From positions 2,957,501 to 3,021,500 of the forward strand of contig NZ_CP043498.1 of NCBI RefSeq assembly GCF_009498215.1: 64,000 nt of DNA. The letters are read 5' to 3'. Below, in pieces: positions 57,899-64,000 of the stretch; position 1 is the first letter of the stretch, and every line of letters starts with the position of its first letter. A program made the translations under genes and the position numbers. The notes under the pieces were generated by a model. That model was not told the DNA's origin. It saw nothing but the letters and a program-made list of their open reading frames with translations, and made no database searches. The DNA comes from Rhizobium grahamii (GTDB lineage: Bacteria; Pseudomonadota; Alphaproteobacteria; Rhizobiales; Rhizobiaceae).

Positions 57899-59653
57899 TT
57901 AGAACTCTTCCCAGCTGTCTGCTACAGGCAAAGCAGCGCCATGCGCCTTGGCAACGCGAGCGACAAGATGCAGAGCCGGCGAACTGACAGCCCGCGAGGG
58001 CGCCCGAAGGCTGTAGGCTTCATCGAGGCGGAACTGCGCCAACAACGCGCGGAGAGCTTCCGCTTCCGCCGAGAGCTTGTGGCTTGCCGCGGTACTCTCC
58101 TCGACCATGGCAGCATTTTGCTGTGTTGCCTGGTCCATGGAGTTGACGGCGTGATTGATCTCCTTGAGGCCGGTCGCCTGTTCTTTCGACCCCTCGACGA
58201 TGGCCACCACGTTGGAGTTGATCTCTGCAACCTGCGTCACGATCGTTTCAAGCGCTCTTCCGGTCTGCCCGACGAGATCGACGCCATTCTTCACCAGCTC
58301 GCTCGAGGTCGTAATGAGCGCCTTGATTTCCTTTGCCGCACTTGCCGAACGCTGCGCCAGTTCGCGCACCTCCTGCGCCACCACGGCAAACCCCTTGCCG
58401 GCCTCGCCGGCACGCGCCGCCTCGACCCCCGCATTCAGCGCGAGAAGGTTGGTCTGGAAGGCAATGTCGTCGATCACCCCAATGATATTGGTGATCTCGC
58501 GCGACGACTGCTCGATCTGCCCCATGGCGGAAACGGCATTGCGCACCACCTGGCCCGATTGTTCTGCACCCTGCTTCGTCTTAGCTACCAGCTTGCCTGC
58601 CTCGTCGGCACGATGGCTGGAGTCGTTGACCGTCGTTGTGATCTCTTCGAGGGCCGCGGCCGTCTCTTCGATGGAGGCTGCCTGCTGCTCGGTGCGCTTG
58701 GAGAAAGAGTCCGCCGCTGCACCGATCTCGCGGGATCCGGCAGCGATTGCCTGGGCATTCTCGCCCACGGTCTTTAAGGTCTCGGAAAGCCTGGCGATCG
58801 TTGCATTGAAGTCGTGCCGGAGTTGCTCCATCGACGGGACGAAGGCGGCATTGACCGTTTTCGTGAGATCGCCTTCCGAGAGCGCACGCAGCGCTGCCCC
58901 GAGTTGGCTGATGGCGCTCATACGCTGGGTGACGTCTGTTGCGAACTTGATGACCTTGTAGACCTTGCCGTTCGCGTCAGTGATCGGGTTGTAGGCCGCC
59001 TGGATCCAGATCTCCTTGCCGCCCTTGCCGTAACGCACGAATTCGTTGGCGATGAATTCACCCTGGGCGAGACGCCGCCAGAAGTTCGCGTATTCTTCGG
59101 TGCGCGTATAGGCAGGATCGCAGAACATGCTGTGATGCTTGCCGGCGATCTCGAAAAGCGAGTAGCCGAGCGCACCGCAGAAATTCTCGTTCGCGGTCAG
59201 GATTTCGCCCTTCGGGTTGAATTCGATGACGGCCTGCGACCGCGAGATCGCATCGAGCTTGCCGGCGTCTTCGACCGCTTTCATCTTCACGTCGGTAATA
59301 TCGGCGGCAAATTTCACGACCTTGTAAGGTCTGCCGTGCTTGAAGACCGGGTTGTAGGAGGCCTGTATCCAGATCTCGCGTCCGCCCTTCGCCAGGCGCT
59401 TGTAGGCGCCCGTGTCATATTCACCGCGCCCGAGCCGCGCCCAGAATTCGCGATACTCGTGCGTGGCGGCGTGAGAGGGATCGCAGAACATGCTGTGATG
59501 CTTGCCGACAATCTCGGAAAGGCTGTAGCCGACCGCCGCGCAGAAATTCTCGTTGGCGCGAAGGACATTGCCCTTCAGGTCGAACTCAATGATGGCTTGC
59601 GATTTCGAAATGGCATTGAGGATATACTTGGAATCAGAAGATAGGCTGAGCAT
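57899..59653 (-). CDS. Soluble methyl-accepting chemotaxis protein with two PAS domains
   Basis: A 584-residue cytoplasmic receptor with no membrane helix. Two PAS domains (about 1-125 and 126-247) are followed by a short HAMP-like linker and the signalling domain with the hairpin tip IDDIAFQTNLLALNAGVEAARAGEAGKGFAVVA. The PAS repeats share 30 identical bases at 59115 and 59478, 121 codons apart, so one arose by duplication. The C-terminus DSWEEF resembles the CheR/CheB-binding pentapeptide (NWETF in enteric receptors). PAS ligands (haem, FAD) are not evident. The start at 59653 has GGAGGGG upstream. Confidence 0.93.
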   Translation of the reverse strand: MLSLSSDSKYILNAISKSQAIIEFDLKGNVLRANENFCAAVGYSLSEIVGKHHSMFCDPSHAATHEYREFWARLGRGEYDTGAYKRLAKGGREIWIQASYNPVFKHGRPYKVVKFAADITDVKMKAVEDAGKLDAISRSQAVIEFNPKGEILTANENFCGALGYSLFEIAGKHHSMFCDPAYTRTEEYANFWRRLAQGEFIANEFVRYGKGGKEIWIQAAYNPITDANGKVYKVIKFATDVTQRMSAISQLGAALRALSEGDLTKTVNAAFVPSMEQLRHDFNATIARLSETLKTVGENAQAIAAGSREIGAAADSFSKRTEQQAASIEETAAALEEITTTVNDSSHRADEAGKLVAKTKQGAEQSGQVVRNAVSAMGQIEQSSREITNIIGVIDDIAFQTNLLALNAGVEAARAGEAGKGFAVVAQEVRELAQRSASAAKEIKALITTSSELVKNGVDLVGQTGRALETIVTQVAEINSNVVAIVEGSKEQATGLKEINHAVNSMDQATQQNAAMVEESTAASHKLSAEAEALRALLAQFRLDEAYSLRAPSRAVSSPALHLVARVAKAHGAALPVADSWEEF

Positions 59654-60138
59654 TGCAATCCCCTCCGAACCCAAGCCACTCCGAGTGGCTCTGGGCGATG
59701 TTGAGCGAAGCCTTTGAGCCTGGATATTTGGCAAAAGCTCAATGGTCGCGGCGCGTACCTCAGATCGCATCATGGCACGACGTCACAACCAATGATTAAT
59801 CCCGGGAGGGTTAATGATTGGTATAATAGAGATATCTAATTTAACATGCGTTGTATGCTAAAAGTTGCGATTGATTTCCTGTAGTCAAACGGCTGATAGC
59901 AGAAAACCAACCAGCGGGCGACAGAAGCTAACCGAGCACGCGTCAAGGCAGTATCGGAAACAATCTGTAAGGCATCGCTTTCAGACGGGCATGGGGATCG
60001 ATCTCGCCGGGCCGGCAGCGGTAATGCAGGCGGCTTCAGACATCGCCTGAAAGTGCAGCGCCAGGTCCAATTGGCGCTAGGCTCGGCGGGCTTCGTCGTC
60101 GCCCAAACCACCGCAACGGCATCGTCAGCACAAAGAAA
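59654..60138. other. Intergenic region upstream of the chemoreceptor
   Basis: About 485 bases with no gene I can support. It contains the chemoreceptor promoter, within an A/T-rich stretch at 59800-59880, and the DUF4167 terminator at its right edge. A 91-codon minus-strand frame (59836-60111) has no recognisable protein and no good ribosome site. Confidence 0.45.
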
Positions 60139-60163
60139 AAGGCCGCTTCAACGAAGCGGCCTT
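60139..60163 (-). terminator. Intrinsic terminator after the DUF4167 gene
   Basis: A perfect AAGGCCGCTTC / GAAGCGGCCTT hairpin with a 3-base loop is followed on the minus strand by TTTTTCTTT. The DUF4167 frame as written reads into this hairpin, which supports a frame error upstream. Confidence 0.88.
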
Positions 60164-60190
60164 CCCTCGTCGCTCCAGTGGAGCGAAACG

Positions 60191-60987
60191 TTATTCCGAA
60201 GCAGCATCCGCCATGGCAGGCGCTTCGCCTTCAGCGGCTTCGCCGGAAGCTTCACCTTCGGCACCGCGACGCGGACGACGCGGGCGGGGGTGGCGCTACG
60301 GCGGCGCGGCTGACGCTCACGCGGCTGCGCTGCGGCGCTTTCCTCGTCCATGGAAACTTCAGCCGGAATGCCTTCGATCTCCGGCTGCGGGCCGGTTCCA
60401 TCGATCACCTCAGGCTGCGGAGCTTCCGCAGCGGCAACCGGGGCCGGCTGCTCTTCCTGGCGACGCTGGCGCTGCGGACGATCATCATTGCGACGCGGCT
60501 GTTCTTCCGAACGGCGCTGATGCTGGTCGTCGGAGCGGCGCGGCTGCTGAGGTGCCTGCTGCTGGCGCGGCGGCTGAACAACGACGACATCATCGTTGTC
60601 GCCATCGTTTGCGTCGACGTCGTCGCCCTCGCGCTCGACACCTTCGCCGAATTCGTTGCGTTCATCACGCTGGAAACGTTCCTGCATCTGCGCCTGTGCG
60701 GCGGCAATGATGCGATTGTAGTGTTCAGCGTGCTGCAGGTAGTTTTCTGCGATGACCCGGTCGCCCGAGCTCTGCGCGTCCCGACCGAGCTGCGCATATT
60801 TCTCAGCGATGTGCTGAGCGGTGCCTCTGATCTTAACATCGGGGCCGGAGCTGTCGTACGTCCGCGTCAGCGGATTTCCACCTTTGCGGTTGAAATTGTT
60901 GTTGTTGTTATTCCCACCGCCGCCGCCGCCGCCGTTGTTATTGTTGCCACGCCCGCGACCGCGCTTGTTCTGCTGTCCTGGCCTCAT
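60191..60987 (-). CDS. DUF4167-family protein (frame broken near 60286-60290)
   Basis: A basic, low-complexity protein. The N-terminus is RPGQQNKRGRGRG followed by runs of Asn and Gly. The conserved DUF4167 core (about 38-100) reads NPLTRTYDSSGPDVKIRGTAQHIAEKY and SGDRVIAENYLQHAEHYNRI. A Gln/Arg/Asp-rich tail follows. In the expected frame the protein ends GEAPAMADAASE at 60191; as written the frame shifts in a G run (60286-60290) and reads to 60148 through the terminator. Adding one base gives 265 residues. It probably binds RNA through its RG-rich start, but this is inference. Confidence 0.87.
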
Positions 60988-61326
60988 AGATCGATCACCT
61001 GAATTCTCTGTTTGTGTGGAGTGAAGGCACCAACCGCTAAGATGGAAAAATCCGCCTCAGGCTCTCGTGCCGCAAGCATACTGCGCCTTCGCGCCGACCT
61101 GCCGCTTGTTCTCAAGTCAGTTTGACTGATTCACGCATTGGGTCGTGTTCAACCTTCAAAACTCTCGTTTAAAAGAGTGGACCCCCAAGGCCGAGCTAGT
61201 ATCGAACGAATCGACGCCGTTACTACCTGTCCAACGCGTGGGGGCAACCTATCTTGCTTCCCGTGGAAATCCAAGCCTTTTCTTCGCAATAGAATTAATG
61301 TCCTGTCCAATTCTGCGATTTGCTGC
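60988..61326. other. Intergenic region between DUF4167 and prmC
   Basis: About 340 bases lying between the end of prmC and the start of the DUF4167 gene. It should hold the DUF4167 promoter. I see no terminator for prmC with a clear T run, no RNA gene and no supported small frame. Confidence 0.45.
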
Positions 61327-62211
61327 TTAGTGAGCAAGTGCGAACACCAGAACGCGATCGTTAAGACCATAATCCTTTACGGATTCAAGCAGCTTGAACC
61401 CCTCATGCTCGAAAAGTGCCGTGACGCTGGCACGCTGGTCGTAACCAATTTCGAGACCGATAATACCGTTTGGCTGCATGAACCTGGCCACATCCTTTGC
61501 GATGGCCTTGTAGGCGTCAAGCCCGTCCGGGCCGCCATCCAGTGCAGCAACCGGATCAAATTTCGTCACTTCGGGAGCGAGATTGTGAACAACACTAGAA
61601 GCAATATAGGGCGGATTTGAGACAATCGCGTGAAATAGACCGGCGATGTTCTCGAACCAGTTCGATCTGACCGCCTGGAAACGCCCTTGCAATCCGTTCC
61701 GCTCGGCATTCGCCTGAGCCGTCCTCAAGGCATCCGTCGATACGTCGCTCCCGATGCCTGATGCTTCCGGGCACTCGTTCAACAGTGCGAGACATATCGC
61801 GCCGGTTCCCGTGCCCATATCCAGAATATGGATACGCTCTCCATCCTTTGCAAGACGACGCAGATAAGGCGCAACGGTATCGACGAGAATTTCGGTATCG
61901 GGACGTGGTTCAAGCGTCTCAGGCGAAAGCGACAGCGACAAGCCATAGAACTCGCGTTCGCCGAGAATGCGATGGACCGGCTCATGGGCGAGACGACGGG
62001 CTATTGTGGCATCAACAAGCCGTGCCTTCTCCTCGTCCACCACGTCGCCGCCGCGAGTAATCAACTCGGTGGAAGAGAGCCCGAGCAGCCCGGCTGTCAG
62101 AACGCGTGCATCCGCTGCAGCCTCTTCGATCCCGCCCTCGGTGAAGCGGCGCCGTACCTCGGCGAGAATCTGGGAAACCGTACGTGTGGCCTGTTTCCCT
62201 CGATCACTCAT
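61327..62211 (-). CDS. prmC: Peptide chain release factor N5-glutamine methyltransferase
   Basis: A 294-residue SAM-dependent enzyme that methylates the GGQ glutamine of release factors. The SAM loop is [16 protein letters not shown], and the NPPY substrate motif is in [11 protein letters not shown]. The N-terminal five-helix domain covers about 1-95. It overlaps prfA by four bases, the usual prfA-prmC pair, so enzyme and substrate are made together. Confidence 0.95.
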   Translation of the reverse strand: MSDRGKQATRTVSQILAEVRRRFTEGGIEEAAADARVLTAGLLGLSSTELITRGGDVVDEEKARLVDATIARRLAHEPVHRILGEREFYGLSLSLSPETLEPRPDTEILVDTVAPYLRRLAKDGERIHILDMGTGTGAICLALLNECPEASGIGSDVSTDALRTAQANAERNGLQGRFQAVRSNWFENIAGLFHAIVSNPPYIASSVVHNLAPEVTKFDPVAALDGGPDGLDAYKAIAKDVARFMQPNGIIGLEIGYDQRASVTALFEHEGFKLLESVKDYGLNDRVLVFALAH

Positions 62212-63293
62212 TGCTGCTCGCCGAGCTGCGCCAGCTGACTCGCCTGGTAGTCGGCCATCAGTGCATCGACGATCTCGTCGATTTCGCCGACCATCATCCG
62301 GTCGAGCTTGTAGAGCGTCAGGTTGATGCGGTGGTCGGTCACGCGGCCCTGGGGGAAATTATAGGTGCGGATGCGCTCGGAGCGATCGCCGGAGCCGACC
62401 TGGCTCTTGCGATCGGCGGAGCGCTCGCTATCGGCGCGCTGGCGCTCGGCGTCGTAGAGACGCGAACGCAGGACCTGCATCGCCTTGGCGCGGTTCTGGT
62501 GCTGCGACTTCTCGGAGCTGGTGACAACGATGCCGGTCGGCAGGTGGGTAATGCGAACGGCGGAGTCTGTCGTGTTGACGTGCTGGCCGCCGGCACCGGA
62601 CGAGCGCATCGTATCGATGCGAATATCTTCCGGCCGAATCTCGATGTCGATCTCTTCTGCCTCCGGCAGAACGGCCACGGTCGCAGCCGACGTGTGGATA
62701 CGCCCGCCCGCTTCCGTCTCCGGCACGCGCTGCACGCGATGCACACCGGACTCGAACTTCAGCTTGGCGAACACGCCCTTGCCGGTAATCGTCGCGATGA
62801 TTTCCTTGAAGCCACCGGCCTCACCCTCGCTGGACGAGAGAACCTCGACCTTCCAGCCGTGTGCCGCCGCATAGCGCTCGTACATGCGAAACAGGTCACC
62901 GGCAAATAGCGCCGCCTCGGAGCCGCCGGTGCCGGCGCGAATTTCGAGGATGGCGCTCTTCTCGTCGGCCGCGTCCTTGGGCAGCAGCAGGATCTGGATT
63001 TCCTGCTCCAGCGCCTCGATCCGCTCCTTGACCTCTGGAAGCTCCATCTCGGCCATATCCCGCATCTCGCGGTCGACAGACTTGTCATCGAACAGCGTCT
63101 CGAGATCGGCGAGTTCCGAAAGCGCCTTCTCGTAGGCACGGATCTTCGTCACGACGGGCTGCAGCTCGGAATATTCGGAGGCAAGCTTGACGTAGACGTC
63201 GGCCGAAGGGCCGGCCGACATGCGCGCTTCGATCTCGCCGAAGCGGCGTTCCAGCTCGCGCATCTTTTCAACGGGAAGCTTCGCCACCCTCAC
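62208..63293 (-). CDS. prfA: Peptide chain release factor 1
   Basis: A 361-residue class I release factor that recognises UAA and UAG. The catalytic GGQ is in [18 protein letters not shown] at about residue 236. Domain 2 and the recognition region precede it. The start at 63293 ([11 protein letters not shown]) fits the family, which often begins at AKLP. It follows ptsP by 22 bases and heads the prfA-prmC pair. Confidence 0.96.
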   Translation of the reverse strand: MRVAKLPVEKMRELERRFGEIEARMSAGPSADVYVKLASEYSELQPVVTKIRAYEKALSELADLETLFDDKSVDREMRDMAEMELPEVKERIEALEQEIQILLLPKDAADEKSAILEIRAGTGGSEAALFAGDLFRMYERYAAAHGWKVEVLSSSEGEAGGFKEIIATITGKGVFAKLKFESGVHRVQRVPETEAGGRIHTSAATVAVLPEAEEIDIEIRPEDIRIDTMRSSGAGGQHVNTTDSAVRITHLPTGIVVTSSEKSQHQNRAKAMQVLRSRLYDAERQRADSERSADRKSQVGSGDRSERIRTYNFPQGRVTDHRINLTLYKLDRMMVGEIDEIVDALMADYQASQLAQLGEQQ

Positions 63294-63314
63294 TCCAATT
63301 CTGTTTGTCTCTGG

Positions 63315-64000
63315 CTACAGAGGGATGTTGTGTGTTTCGGCGAAATGGGCAAGCAGTTCGCGCATCGAAGCCGTCGACTTCGTATCGTCAAGCAGCTCGT
63401 TCATCACCTTAGCGAGGGCTGACGCATCGAGACCGAGAAGCATCGCTTTTACCGGCCCGATGGAAGCTGGGGACATCGATACGGCGCGGAAACCGATACC
63501 GAACAGCGCCATCGCCGAGATCGGCTTGCCGGCAAGCTCGCCGCACAGCGTGACCTGGGTATTGTTGCGCTCGCCCGCACGCACGATGTCACGCAGGATC
63601 CTGAGGAACGGCTTTCCGAGCGGATCGAAGCGATCCGACACACGCGCATTGCCGCGATCGACCGCCATCGAAAACTGGAAGAGGTCATTTGACCCGACCG
63701 AAACGAAATCCACGGCCGCCATCAGTTCGTCGAGCTGCCAGAGCAGCGCCGGCACCTCAAGCATCGCGCCGAACTGCAGCTTGCGCGGCAGGCCATGGCC
63801 GAAGCGCGAGAGATGCTGCACTTCCTTCTGCAAAAGCTCGCGCACGGCGGCGATCTCGGAAACCTCGGTCACCATCGGCACCATCAGCTTCAGTTCGAGG
63901 CCGGCGGCCGCCTTCAGCATGGCGCGCAGCTGCGTGCGCAGCAGACCCGGGCGATCGAGCGACAGGCGGATCGCCCGCCAGCCGAGAGCCGGGTTCTCTT
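63315..64000 (-). CDS. ptsP: PEP-protein phosphotransferase PtsP (EI-Ntr), C-terminal part
   Basis: The last ~228 residues of an enzyme I homologue of the nitrogen-type PTS; the rest lies beyond the right edge. From the edge the frame reads ENPALGWRAIRLSLDRPGLLRTQL, a hallmark of the PEP-binding TIM barrel, then FVSVGSNDLFQFSMAVDR and the active-site cysteine in TLCGELAGKP. It transfers phosphate from PEP to NPr and regulates potassium, nitrogen and polymer metabolism. The N-terminal GAF domain expected for PtsP cannot be checked, so sugar-type EI is not fully excluded. Confidence 0.9.
   Translation of the reverse strand, partial: ENPALGWRAIRLSLDRPGLLRTQLRAMLKAAAGLELKLMVPMVTEVSEIAAVRELLQKEVQHLSRFGHGLPRKLQFGAMLEVPALLWQLDELMAAVDFVSVGSNDLFQFSMAVDRGNARVSDRFDPLGKPFLRILRDIVRAGERNNTQVTLCGELAGKPISAMALFGIGFRAVSMSPASIGPVKAMLLGLDASALAKVMNELLDDTKSTASMRELLAHFAETHNIPL

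Noticed and set aside
57615..57902. 95-codon plus-strand frame in the A/T-rich gap
   Set aside because: No ribosome site, no recognisable domain, and it runs into the end of the chemoreceptor gene.
61138..61620. 160-codon plus-strand frame near the prmC end
   Set aside because: Most of it is antisense to prmC and it matches nothing recognisable.

Overview
The window looks like chromosomal DNA from an alphaproteobacterium of the order Rhizobiales, most likely Rhizobiaceae (Rhizobium/Agrobacterium/Ensifer-like). Evidence: a C4-pathway 5-aminolevulinate synthase (hemA), an aerobic cobaltochelatase pair cobS-cobT, rhizobial-type DUF992, DUF4167, DUF3108 and DUF2938 proteins, a PAS-type soluble chemoreceptor, and a tRNA-Arg(CCU) split by a small group I intron, a feature first described in Agrobacterium. 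Most of the sequence is ordinary core genome, densely coding on both strands.

Layout. 1-5.4 kb: end of an M23 peptidase, clpB, a small secreted protein, a lone cheW and a glycerophosphodiester phosphodiesterase. 5.4-8.2 kb: arginine catabolism (arginase and ornithine aminotransferase) divergent from an Lrp/AsnC regulator. 8.2-16.3 kb: tamA-tamB outer-membrane assembly genes; TamB carries seven tandem repeats of about 107 residues. 16.4-20.7 kb: a glycine-zipper lipoprotein and a coxSLM molybdenum hydroxylase (form II). 20.9-23.3 kb: hemA and dxr. 23.4-29.2 kb: small envelope or stress proteins, msrB-msrA, and a LysR/short-chain dehydrogenase pair with accessory genes.

29.5-37.1 kb is the accessory part. 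It begins with tRNA-Arg(CCU) plus its 223-nt group I intron, then holds an arsenic-resistance cluster made of two convergent units: arsR-MFS-TauE/SafE with a divergent DUF6428 gene, and arsR-arsN2-arsC(LMW-type)-acr3-arsC(glutaredoxin type)-arsH. It ends at a truncated tRNA 5' half that repeats 20 bp of the intact tRNA in the same orientation, suggesting a former integration site.

37.1-64 kb: hippurate-hydrolase-like M20 peptidase, D-Ala-D-Ala carboxypeptidase, CobW-family GTPase, tusA, L,D-transpeptidase, accA, xerD, aroK-aroB-corC, bolA, a J-domain protein, cobS-cobT, a preQ1-riboswitch-like leader before the queuosine-precursor transporter yhhQ, rpmB, a soluble PAS chemoreceptor, DUF4167, prmC-prfA and the end of ptsP.

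A technical point matters for every reader: five genes (tamB, hemA, LMW-type arsC, the D-Ala-D-Ala carboxypeptidase and DUF4167) each lose their frame by the equivalent of one missing base, and in each case the break can be placed in a C or G run. Because hemA should be essential and all five share the same signature, homopolymer under-calling in the assembly is more likely than five real mutations.
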